From: Lenzites betulinus
Lineage: Eukaryota; Basidiomycota; Agaricomycetes; Polyporales; Polyporaceae
Assembly (NCBI GenBank): GCA_022264855.1
Contig: JABYQU010000090.1
Location: 1 to 58,121, forward strand
DNA: 58,121 nt
Direction of reading: 5' to 3'
Below the pieces are notes generated by a model. It saw nothing but the letters and a program-made list of their open reading frames with translations, did no database searches and had not been told where the DNA came from. Shown one piece after another: positions 32,398 to 43,476 of this stretch. The stretch's first letter is position 1; each line of letters opens with the position of its first letter. Made by a program: the position numbers and the translations under genes.

Positions 32398-33755
32398 TTA
32401 GAGCGAAAGCTTCTTGGGCTGCTCCCAAGAGTACTCGGGGTTGCCGAAGTGGCCGTACGATGCCGTCTTGAGGTACTGCGGCTTTTGGAGGCCAAGGGTC
32501 TGGACTGGGGGACAAATTGTGTGTAAGGTCCCATATCGCGAGATGTGTGAAATCGGATTAACTTACCAATGAGACCAGGACGAAGGTCAAAGTTGTTGCG
32601 GATGACCTCGACGAGCTCCTCATCCGACTTCTTGCCAGTGCCGTACGTGTCGACATAGACGGACAGAGGCTCAGCGACACCAATGGCGTACGAAAGCTGG
32701 ACGAGGGCGCGGCGAGCAAGGCCACCGGCGACGATAGACTTGGCTGTAATGGACGATTAGGACCAACACAACCTTCATCCAAGAAGTAGACTTACCGATC
32801 CAGCGCGCGGTGTACGCAGCAGAGCGATCGACCTTGGACCAGTCCTTCCCAGAGAAGGCGCCTCCACCGTGCGCACCCCAGCCGCCGTAGGTGTCGACAA
32901 TGATCTTGCGACCAGTGAGACCGGCATCACCCTGAGGGCCACCGATGACGAAGCGGCCAGAGGGCTGGATGTGGTAGACGGTGCGGTCGTCGAGGAGGTC
33001 GGCGGGGATGACCTTCTTGATGATCTTCTCAAGAATCTCCTTGCGGAGCTCCTCAGTAGAGATCTCCTCGGCATGCTGCGTCGACACGACAATCGTGTCG
33101 ACGCGGAGGGGGATTGTCGCGCCGTTGTCCTTCTTGTACTCGACGGTGACCTGGGTCTTCGAGTCGGGACGGAGCCACCCGAGCTCACCAGAGCGGCGCG
33201 CAGCAGCCATGGCAGCGTTGAGCTTGTGCGCAAGCACAATCGTGAGGGGCATGTACTCCGGGGTCTCGTCGGTCGCATAGCCGAACATGATACCCTGGTC
33301 ACCGGCACCGATGCTCTCGAGCGAGCCATGGTCGAGACCCTGAGCAATATCGGGGGACTGCTGCTCGATCGCAACGAGGATGTTGCAGGTCTTGTAGTCG
33401 AAACCCTTGGCCGAGTCGTCGTAGCCAATCTTCTTGATGGTCTCACGGATGACGTTCTGGTAGTCGATCTGGCCCTTGGTGGTGATTTCGCCGAAAACCA
33501 TGATCATGCCCGTCTTGGCCGCGGTCTCGCAGGCGACCTTGGAGAAAGGGTCCTGCGCCAGGCAAGCATCGAGGATAGCATCGGATACCTGGTCACAAAT
33601 CTTATCTGCACATATGATGAGTATGCCAGTCAAATTCGCTCCGTTCGTGGCAGCTTACCGGGGTGTCCCTCGCCGACGGACTCGGACGTGAAAAGGAAGT
33701 GACCGGGCTGGAGCGCGGCGTGGACGGTACCGTTGGCAGAACCGTTGGCAGGCAT
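32398..33755 (-). CDS. SAM2: S-adenosylmethionine synthetase
   Basis: Exons 33755-33659, 33605-32796, 32743-32567 and 32504-32398 total 1191 bases (396 aa), the usual family length. Motifs include [13 protein letters not shown], the ATP-binding [12 protein letters not shown], and [19 protein letters not shown] with the P-loop-like substrate site. The C-terminus has the [12 protein letters not shown] segment and [11 protein letters not shown]. The enzyme makes S-adenosylmethionine from methionine and ATP in the cytosol, feeding methylation and polyamine synthesis. Codon use is strongly biased to C-ending codons, consistent with high expression. A four-base inversion-free, clean gene with no anomalies. 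Confidence 0.97.
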
Positions 33756-34063
33756 GGCGGCGACGAGGAGGGCGGGGAGGAGGGTGAGAGGAAGGACGAA
33801 GGGCGCGGGTGGGAAGACCCCGCCAGAAATTCGATCTGGTATAAATTTGAAGCTGGCGGGCCCCCGGACACCGCACAGCACGCCATATCGCCATCTCCCG
33901 TGCTTGTTTCTCGCCGATTAGCCTTTCCAAGTCCACGTTCCCGCAAGCACGGCACTTTTTACATACATCGGCTCTACATCGTACGATATTCATACAATCT
34001 AATAAACGTGGCTTCCTCAACCCAGTGAACCGTCCCGACTTGTCATAGCTACTACTACTAATA
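33756..34063. other. 5' region of the SAM synthetase gene
   Basis: This 308-base gap separates the SAM synthetase start from the phosphatase stop. No ORF or RNA is supported. CT-rich and GA-rich patches just upstream of the start are typical of strongly expressed fungal promoters. Confidence 0.5.
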
Positions 34064-37000
34064 TCATGACCATACGGCGACACCCAACGGATCGGACGAG
34101 GTCGATGCCGCCGATGGTTCCACCGAGGGCTTGGGGGCAGGCTGAGGCGTGGCATGCGGCGATAGCCCATCGCCCTGCCCTGAAAGCAACACACCGCTGT
34201 TCGCACCTATGCCAGGTAGCTCAGTCGCTCTATCTGAATTGGCGAGAATCGATGGTGGACGGGCGCCGCCCGGCGAGCTCCCGCTGGTGGTGACCCGTGA
34301 GTGTGGGAAGGAAGGAGGAAGTTCGACAGTGGGATCCAATGGTAGCGAACTCTGTAGTGTATCCCGGGAGGCGACTGAGATCGAGGACCCTGCCGGGCGT
34401 GGCTCGTTTTCTGGTGCCCGCGCTGAACTCCACGGGTTGTCGAGGTACATAGAAGGGATCGTCGGGCGTGTTTGATTCGTAGACCACGGACTATACGTGC
34501 TTCCTGGCGAAATGGTGTGTGCGCGGGAAGGTGGCCCGCCACGGGGTGATGACGGCCGACTATCATCTCCGGTGACGCCCCAAGCGTTGATCTCCTCTCT
34601 GGACCTCAGCTCGCCGCCGCGTGCACCGTCACCACCTTCGCCGGTAACCGAAACGCCCTTGAAGTCTTTCGCCAGCCCCCCATAGGCATCCTGTACGGCG
34701 GAGAGAGCGGCAGTCGCGTTAGAGGAAAACTTGCCCCATATAGATCGCACGCCCCCAGAAGAGAACAGCTCTCCCCCAGCCTGAGAAGGAATGTTCGCCC
34801 GTGGGGATGTCGTACGCACGGTACGCGCGCGGGGAGAAGGCGTACGTGGAGGAGTGATGGGATCCGACGCAGACGCTAGAGGTGTGGTAGATGGGGTGTC
34901 ATAAGGCCGAAGACTTGGCGTCCGCGCCCGCTCGACCTCGGGCACGCCTGGAGCCTGTAGTTCTGCGGATGGGGCCGCTTGACCGGCCGGAGAGACTCCC
35001 CTTTGTAGGAAGCGTGCTATAGACTGCGCAGTGGGTAATGCCAGCTGTGCTCCCGAAGGATTCGGACTAGCCAGTGAGGCAGTAGAGGAGGAGGAGCTAG
35101 TGGCGGGATTCTGAGGTAATGCTGGATCTGCCTCGGCCGAATCGATGGGCGCAGAGAGTTCTGGCTCCTCTACGGCTTGTTTGACGATGAACCTGCCGTT
35201 CATTTCCTCGTCGGCTCTGCCGTAGAGCTCGTGCCAGAATCGCACATCCTTCGGATTAGCCATGAGCACCCCCATGTCGGGTTTCAGCCTTGCAGGGTCG
35301 TCCAGTGTCGGGTCATAGAGCGGGTTCTTGTTCAGTTCGATTTCGGGAGGGGAGTTGAAGAAGTCCCACACGCTGACTGTGCGTTCCGACGGTGGCGGCC
35401 CACCTTCGCCCACCCTCCGCTCGCGTTCCGAGTTGAAGAGGAAGGTGCCAAACTGGCACGAGTAGAGGTGGTAGTGCATTTGACGCAAGTATCGCTCGTT
35501 GAACTCGAATCGTTCTGGGAATTGCCGCTGCACCTGGCGCACACTCTCGAGGAACTGATGGAAAACTGGACTCGTCTCCTTGATGTGGTTCTGTGACGCG
35601 AAGCGGTTCTGCACAGACGCGAGGAAGGCTTGCGCCGCTTCAGCTCCGCCGCCGCCACCGGAGTTCTCGACGGGCGCGAGGAAGAACTTCTCCGAGGAGA
35701 GATGTCCGCAGCGATCGAGGAACTTGTGCCCGAAGGACAGCCAGTCCTTCTCTACCAACACCTGGAACCCCCGCTGAGTGCGGTAAAAGGGGTCGAGGCA
35801 GAGCTGCGAGAGAGACGAGAGTTGCGCGGTGCGATCCCACCCGTCCGAGCAGTGAATGAGGACGTGTGAAGAGTTGATGTGCACGTTTCGGACTATGAGC
35901 AGAGTTCCCTCCAGTATCGCCCCGATATGTCGAAGCCAGCCTGAGCGCCGCAGTGCGTGGCGGTCGAGCACCGGGGCCACAAGTGCCGGCTCGTCTTCCG
36001 CAGCCATAGTTGCCGCCTGCATGATCTCGGTGGCCCGCAGCGCCTCCACCACTCGAGCGAGCGACTCGCGCATAGTATGGATATGGTCGATCCCAAGGTA
36101 GGCCTTCTTTGCGTCTTTGTAGTGATCCATGTTTTCGGTCCCCGCCCCCTTCGCTGTATTGGCCATGGCGTTCGTTGTCGGACGCGCATCGATGATTAGG
36201 TTGGTCGCGGTCGCGCCGTAGACGGGACCTGCGCTAACGCGCGATTCGGGGTTGTGATGGGTTTGGAAGATAGCTTCAATAAGCTTTTCGTCCTGGATCG
36301 AGCGGTTATTCGTCAGTCCAACCATAGGCTGACTGGATCGTGTGATAGATCCCTGAGACGGTGGAGAAGTATGTCAGCATTAGTACGAAAGGCATCGTGT
36401 TCATGCACGCACGTAGTTCGCCCAATGCAGATATGTCAGGACAGGTATTCGGCACTTGCTGCGGAATTTACCAGCATATTGGATAGTGGCGTCGCTGATG
36501 CGCGTTGGTACCACAAGGCGCGCGGGATAGGTTGGAGAGAACTAATAGTATATCAATGGTCAGTTTTTGCAACATACCACGGACAGCAGGCGCAAACGCA
36601 CCGAGTAATCCTTGTTGATATCAGTGAAGCGCCATGCCTTGGAGCGCGTGCCGACGCCCATCCGCAAAAACTCCTCACGAGGAGAGTATATCGACCATCC
36701 GTTGGACACAGGAAATGAAGGATTGGGAACATAGTAGAATGCGTACAGCTGGGCGACCGACGCTGACGTGCAGTATGGTTAATTTCCCATGCTGCGTGAT
36801 ATTCGGACACAAAGACGAGGGTATTGCACTTACTCGCCACCGTTAACTCTTTCACGCTTTCGAACACATCTATCGCATCTTTCTCCGCCACGAATGATAG
36901 GAACACGGTTTCAAAAGTGCGTGTGTGGATCGTTAGAGGGCATTGGCCTTGCAGTGTCATGGGCATCCGAGACACAAGCGATATGAGTGGGTACGGGACC

Positions 37001-37272
37001 TTAATGGGAACAAGAAAGACATGGATCGGCGCAGTGGTTAATCAACGTCTGCATGGACGGTGTTGTGAGACTAACCCACATCTCCTCCCTCCCCTCTTCT
37101 TCGTAATGGAAGATCGCATGGTGCGCGGTAAGGTGCAGCGTGCCGACGGACGTGTTCCCACTTTTGGTGCACAGTACGCCCTCAACCTGCAAGATTCCGG
37201 ATTAGCTTTGAAGGCACAAAGCACAGATATATACGGCACGCGTACCTTGGTCACCCGCAATGAGTCCATCAT
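34064..37272 (-). CDS. YMR1: myotubularin-type phosphoinositide 3-phosphatase
   Basis: The model starts MMDSLRVTK at 37272; the next exon begins VEGVLCTKSG. Exons 1-3 encode a PH-GRAM domain (GTLHLTAHHAIFHY ... LTIHTRTFETVFLSF). The catalytic domain has NARP-type IDARPTTNAMAN, then the active-site CX5R loop CSDGWDRT (codons at 35851-35831), followed by LCLDPFYRTQRGFQVLVEKDWLSFGHKF. The long C-terminal region (34064 to about 35300) is Ser/Pro-rich and probably disordered. The active Cys, Asp and Arg are present, so an active enzyme on PI3P or PI(3,5)P2 at endosomes/vacuoles is expected. About six or seven introns; the middle ones were not all fixed. Confidence 0.92.
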
Positions 37273-37853
37273 ACCATAAACCGCGCATACAGAAGAGATG
37301 AGTGCAAGGTACTAGTGAGTAGCTAACAAGAGGAGCCTGTGTGAAGGCAGCGGCGCGGTATGGGCGCCACCGCGTGGGGCGTCTATTATCATGCTGTCAT
37401 ACGCGTGCGCACAAACTCTAACCTGAAAGTATCATACGATCGGAATGGTACATCAGTAGTACTCTGAGTAAGAACTTTACAACCATAACTATCGCCCATT
37501 GCCAACAAGAAGTCGTTCGAAGGGACAATCTTCCATCGCAAAGTTCAAGTGCGTAGAGCTCACTCGTGTAAGTCCCCGCCGCGGCCTACGGAGAGTCAAT
37601 ATGCTTGGACAGACTTCAAGGCACTGGTCATAGATCATGTGTTCCTCAGCAATAAGTTATCATACATGAGACGAGATCGGGCTACACAGGCAATTGGCCG
37701 ACGCAGTCGTGCACTCACGTCCAGCCTGGCACTTTAACCCTGTCTGGCAGTGTCAGCCCAGAAGAACTGGTCACCGAAGAACGGCTTGATGATTGTGATC
37801 GTCAATGACAGAGACTGGGGTTCTCGCACCGCGACACATTGACTACTACGCCC
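37273..37853. other. intergenic, no gene seen
   Basis: This holds the promoter side of the phosphatase and the 3' end of the unrecognised gene. Short ORFs show no recognisable feature. Confidence 0.45.
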
Positions 37854-39560
37854 TCACCCTTCCTCCGGGACGTTGGCGACGAGCGGCCGTTCGGAAACAC
37901 GTACGCCATGCTCGTCAGGATTGTTGACCGCGGTGTTTGGCTACCAGCTCGGCAAGCTGAGGTTCAGCTCTATTTTCGCATCGAAAGGACATAGTCAAAG
38001 TGGCTATAGCAATCACGTGTACTGATGAGACCACATACTTGAAGCTGGGTAGTGGCAAAATGCTTACCAGGGATATAACTCGACGGAACCGAAGGGGCAC
38101 ATCAGTTGCGCGTCCGGGACCACACCTTGATAACCTCTTGAGTGAGTGCGCATTTCTCGTCCAGGCGGTAGACCACACGGCCTAAATTGTATATGTTATA
38201 CAGCGTGAAGAGTCCCGTCACCCCCTCCAGCGATATTGTCCAGTCGATACTGAAACAGAGCGGTATGATCTTGCCCTGAAGAGTTTCTCGCATATGCGCA
38301 TTGAGATACAACGCGACGTTGTAAGAGTCCTGACAGGAAACTTCGGCTTTTTGGATTTGCTCGACGGAATCTAATATGGGAGGGACCTTCAGGCTGATAC
38401 TCTTGACGCGAGCTGGAGTTAAGACGAAGCGCAAGAACAGCTTCGAACCCTTGAACTTAGCCAAATCCAGTCTTGGTTTGTAGACGGCGGACATGTCCTT
38501 GGTTAAGGCCGAGGTGTACGGAAGAGGGGCCAAGCCCTCGTCGGTATACTATGCACCACAGTATGGAAGAGATTCCAGTCAGACACATGTCCGGAAGATG
38601 AGAAACAAGGCCGACGAACCAAACACTGTGCTCGATGGTAATTCCGCCGCTGCTCTGCCGATCCCTCTTCCTCCCTCGTCAGATGCGACACTTCGGTGTG
38701 TGCCGGTTCAGACAAGTTTGGGGTCTCATGGGACAACTGTCGGGACCTTACCCCAGGCGTCACCATACACGATTTGCCGCTGCGCTTTCACGCGCTCGCC
38801 TGTAGTAACGGCCTGCTCAGATCCGAGCCCTTGATCGAGGAAGTACGATCCATGTCCTGCCTCGCTGAGTATCAGCAGCCGTGATACACGCAACGCAACA
38901 GCGGTCTGGCACCTACCTTGATTGACGGGGTGTCTGACCAATGCCCGACATTCCACGGCGTAACAGGAGTCGCAGGAGGTGCATCGCAGTCCGGGGACAC
39001 AGTCGTGGGCGACTGACCATCAGAGGTAGTACTACCTCCCGGTGCTATAGAGTCCTCGACCTGTTCGTGAATTGTCATTGGAGCCGCTCCGGTCGCAGAT
39101 GCAGTCAACGTTCGAGATATAATCTTGGGAGTAATAGACAATTCAGCATCATCTGGAGCCCCGACATGCATTCGTGTGCGCGATACCTAATGCGCATTCG
39201 CGTCAGTAGTCGTGTAGTGAGACGCGCGTGTAAAAGGGAGAGTCGTTACCTGTTCGCCGTCGGGCGGCGCGTTGCACCCAATCGCCACGCCGGACTCGAA
39301 ACTCTCAGACCGCCGGGGCGCCGAGGTGGACTCGAACGCTGAGACCAGGGTCTCGTCACCCGATATATGGACGATAGCCCATGCGTCCTGGTCTTCAGTC
39401 GTGACGGCTTCATTAGCAGTAGTAATTTTCGCGGGCTCTCTCGTCCGAGTCGGTGTTGAGGTCGTGCTGATCGAGAGGTTAGGACTGGCCAGCGGGGACG
39501 CGGCGTCTTCGCCAAGTCGAAGGCACGAGTTCGGGTCATGTCCACGACACCTTCTACTGA
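37854..39560 (-). CDS. hypothetical multi-exon protein
   Basis: I do not recognise this protein. Consistent splice joins link five segments: a Ser/Thr-rich N-terminal stretch (about 39560-39250), an intron to VSRTRMHVGAPDDAELS, an intron at about 38917 to AGHGSYFLDQGLGSEQ, then QIVYGDAW joined to VFGSSALFLIFRTYTDEG, and a longer segment with AVYKPRLDLAKFKGSKL, SISLKVPPILDSVEQI and YNIYNLGRVVYRLDE. A hydrophobic block with VIAIATLTMSF follows near 38010. The last exon may read NNPDEHGVRVSERPL and stop at 37854. The start codon was not found: the upstream exon is uncertain. Domain order suggests a disordered N-half and a folded C-half. Confidence 0.5.
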
Positions 39561-40722
39561 CCAAACACGTTGCCGCCTTTCACTGAGGCTGGACGGCCGT
39601 TGGTGGCGCTGTCGCCCATGGGATCGACAGCGAGGCCGTGACCAGGATGCACCCATGAAGGGTTCGACGACACACTGGCATCGCAGAGTTTGCTCTGCGC
39701 TCCTATCACATAGCTGGATATAGATGCCTAGATTAGTCGAGAAGACATATCGCGTTCCGGCCGGTGGGGTTTGGAGCGAACGTACTGAGCAGCAACGTTC
39801 AAGTTCAAGAACGTTGAGGAGTACGAATCCTCGCGCTCGCGTTTGAAGCTTGAAGACGCGCCAACTTGAAACCTGCCCAGTGGGAGGCGTCATATGTTGA
39901 GAACACTTATCACTAAAGCCATACCTGTTTGTACATGCGGGATATAAAATTGTTTTCTCCTTCTTTTTTTTTGACAAAAAAAGTGGACCATGTGGCGGTG
40001 CTCAGTGACTGCCGTCCACTCGCCACTCGGCCGCACTCGATCGCGAGTAAGCTCGCAAAATTTAGCTTGTTCTACAGAAGGTAATAATTGCTCCTTGAGA
40101 ATAGCACGTAGATGTAGTATGGCTCGCCGTGGTGCATAGAAATGAACAAACTTGCCTGCCTTGAACGATTTGGCGGAGTGGACACCTGCCAGCAGTGGCA
40201 CCTCACCCGTCTCCGGCACACAGCGTCGCATTTCTCGTTGCGAGGCATGCTGCACCGTATCGAAGTGCTCCACGCCTCGCGGGAGTAGGTCCCGTAGCTT
40301 GACTGGACCATCGACGCGGTGGGCGTCGAGTACACATCTTGCTCGCCCACGCCTTGGTACTATCGAAGAGCCCAATAAATGCGATATCCGCACACTCGGG
40401 CCTAAGACAACACCTGCGCACGTCCACCCCAGGCCTATCTGCAGATAACACACGATCGCAACAACCGCACGCGCACATCTACAGCAGACCTTCAAGAATC
40501 GCATTACGGCGCACGGCTGGGGCGGCGCGGCGCCGCCGGGGTATGGTACACGAGCAATAACATTACGGGCAACGCTATCTTCTCCGCGCTCGTCCGCGGG
40601 CGGGGGTATCGCGAGCGCGCGGTCGTGGGTGGCGTGGGCGTGGGCGTGGGCGCCGGCCCGTCGTGAAAGGCAAGAGGGCAAGAACTGTGCAGGAGCAGGA
40701 GGTAGACGGGACCGGCGGCCGC
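39561..40722. other. gene-poor gap with one doubtful ORF
   Basis: A minus-strand frame is open for 263 codons (40681-39890) but shows no domain, is rich in Arg/His/Ala as expected of GC-rich shadow frames, and overlaps a T9/A7 run (about 39966-39981). I do not annotate it as a gene. Part of the gap may hold the missing 5' exon of the hypothetical gene. Confidence 0.35.
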
Positions 40723-43472
40723 TCAGAGGACGTAGCGGAAGTCCTGGTTCTGCATGTCTGTGAGGTCGAGGAACGCCTGCACACGCACAGAGTCAGCATA
40801 CACTTCCACAGCCACACACGTTTAAGTAAGAAGAGAAGGACAGAGCAAGAACGCACCGCGTCGACCTTCTTGTCCACGACCGTCCCGTCCGCGCGCTTCT
40901 CCGACACATATACGTCGTCGTAGCGCGCATCGTGTCCCGCACGCTCGCGCCGCGCGTTCTCGCGCGCGAGGTACGCGCGCGTCGCGAGCAGCAGCAGCGC
41001 GGACACCGCCCAGCAGATCGAGAGGATCAGCCACGGCACGTGGTTCCGCGGCTGGTACTTCTTCTCCCAGTACTGCGGGCCGGCCGAGTTCCCGACTGCG
41101 TACCCGATCATGACGATCGCGTTCGTCGTGAGGCCTGGGGCGGGGTAGGTGGGTTAGGGCATGGGGCGTAGGGCGCGCGCACGTGGGGAGGGGACATACG
41201 TTTTGTGTGGCCGGCGGTGGTCGAGGCGACCCATGCGAGCAGCACGACGAATGGCGCGATGGAGGTGACTGGTAGATTGGCAGTCAGCAGGGAGGGGATG
41301 TGGACATGACGAGCAGGACATACTGGATATCCAGTAGCAGAACAAAAGGCCGACGCGGTGGCTCGACGAGATGGTGTTGACGAGGATTGAGCCGAGGATG
41401 GCCACACAGTACGCGAGCACGGCCGAGTACGCGCGCCCGTTCTTCCAGTACGTGGCGGAGGTGACCGTGCAGAAAATGACGATGACTGTAGCGGGCGATA
41501 GCAGATATCAGCGACCATTTCTACGTAATACGAGGTAAAGAGTAATGATACGCACTCTCGACGACTCCGTCGACACACCCGAGGAGGGTCGTCTGTAGCG
41601 GGTTGAAACCGAAGCCCGCGACAATGATCTGGCGCTGGTTGCTGAGCTATTCGTGTCGTACAACATATGTCAGCCCTGGCCGCATCAGACGCGCTCGTCT
41701 GAGTGACATACTGAATTCGTGACGTTCCTGGTGCCGACCGCGCATGAGTCAGTTGCGTGCTCTCGCCGACAGCGGACAGCGAAGGGACTCACGAGATGGC
41801 AGCGATGAAGAAGAAGAGCCACGTTTTCGGGTCCCTCAGGCACTCGATGAACCTGCAGCGGAAGCGTGCCGTCAGCGGCGCGCCGAGGCGAAATATAGCA
41901 CACAGGCGGTCGCACGTACTGTTCCTTCTTAAAGTGCTTGTTCTCGACACCTGCCTGGTTCACTTTGATACGTTCGATCGCGATCACACGCTCTTCGGGG
42001 GTCAGGAACCACGCCGTCGCAGGGGAGTCGGGGAAGAAGAACCTGCGCGCATTCAGTCAGTGGTGCAGCATGCACAGGGGGACGCTGAGCGACGCACCAG
42101 AAGAGGATCGCGACCACAAACGTGATGATGCCGGTGATGATCATAAGCCTGTCGTGCCACACTGTCAGCGAGCATTCAGAGTGGCGTCGCTCGACGTCGA
42201 CTCACCACTGCCACGCCTGGAGCACAGTCGAGTGGATGTGGAGCGTGCCGTATGCGACCAATCCGAGCAGGATGATGGCCGCGCCGTTCATGAGGACTGC
42301 ACATGTGTGTATCAGTACTCAAGTCCTCGGGAGCCTTGACGTTAGACATACACCAGTAGCCCACGCGCTGGCTCTGTTCTTGACGGGTGTAGAACATGGA
42401 CGTGACGATCATGAAGCCGGGCGTGATAGCGCCCTCGCAGATTCCAAGGAACATACGGCAGACGAAGAACTGCCCAAACGTCTTCGCGGCCGAGTGACAT
42501 AGCAGGGCGATCGCCCAGATGAGGATATTAACACTGAGCGCATCGCGGTCTGTAAGCTGTCGGCTCGACCAGCACAGAGCAGTGCTGCGTACCTGATCCA
42601 TTTTCCGACGGGGAGGTACTGCAGCGCGAGATTTTGGGGCCACTCGAACACCAGGAAGAAGAGGTAGAATATCGTGCCGAGCCAGTTGAATTGCGCCTGG
42701 GTGAGGAGGTGGTGGGGACCGGTGCTAGAGTGCAAAGTTAGAGTTAGTATTGAGGCACGCCGTGATAGCTGCTCTCTAATGGATAGGCCCTGGAAAAAAC
42801 AATTGCGGACAGCGGTTTCGGGCGGCGACGGCGGGGAGGATGCGGGTATGCATGCCGAGGGCGCGTAGCTCTTCGCGCTGCCCCCTACCTGCCACCCTGG
42901 CTGTTATAGCATCACACGAAGCGTCGCCGCCCCGTCTGGGCTTGAACGCCTCTGTGTGTATTTTTCCACAGGGGCCTATCAATCTGAGAACAGCTGCAAT
43001 CCGAGAACAGCTGCAATAGCATGGTGGCACGCACAGAAGACCGAGGACGGCGGATTGGCCGAGGGTGGTCTTGTCCGCAAACTGCATCCTGCACGAGGGA
43101 AGCGAGTCAGCCGGGGCGGTAGCGCACAGGTCCGTGCAGTGTCTACGAACATGTAGAGTACTGGGGGTGGTTAGGACGCGACATGGGAGGTATATCTGAG
43201 GTGGACTCACTGCACATGAGCGGCATGAGATGCCAGTCGATCTTCCTCCTGCAGGGATGGGGTAGTGAGCATACCGGGAGAGAAGGGAGGTAGCGCGAGA
43301 CGCACCGTACGCGCGCGGCCTCCTGGGGGTCGAGGACAAAGTCCTTGCCCGCGGTAAGCTCTGCGGCGACATCGATGTCCTGGACCGCGAGATGAGGCTT
43401 GGGCTTGGTGGGTGCGGACGGGTCGTCGACGACGACACTGCGCTTCTCGCTGATTGAGCTGTCGGACTCCAT
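40723..43472 (-). CDS. MFS transporter, allantoate permease (Dal5) / anion:cation symporter family
   Basis: ATG at 43472 (MESDSSISEKRSVVV) and TGA at 40725-40723. A hydrophilic N-terminus leads into RKIDWHLMPLMC, the standard start of TM1. Further exons give FNWLGTIFYLFFLVFEWPQN, the SAAKTFGQFFVCRMFLGICEGA segment typical of this family, FYTRQEQSQRVGYW, a loop with PDSPATAWFLT and EERVIAIERI, then C-terminal helices and the characteristic NSAGPQYW and DMQNQDFRYVL ending. Twelve membrane helices are expected at the plasma membrane. Family members import allantoate, nicotinate, biotin, pantothenate or other small anions; substrate cannot be read. More than ten short introns are present. Its upstream region is duplicated at the window's right end. 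Confidence 0.9.
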
Positions 43473-43476
43473 TGCG

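Noticed and set aside
32869..33702. Plus-strand ORF of 277 codons
   Set aside because: It is the antisense shadow of the SAM synthetase gene, caused by strong codon bias.
39890..40681. Minus-strand ORF of 263 codons
   Set aside because: No domain, shadow-like composition and a homopolymer inside. It could at most contain an exon of a neighbour.
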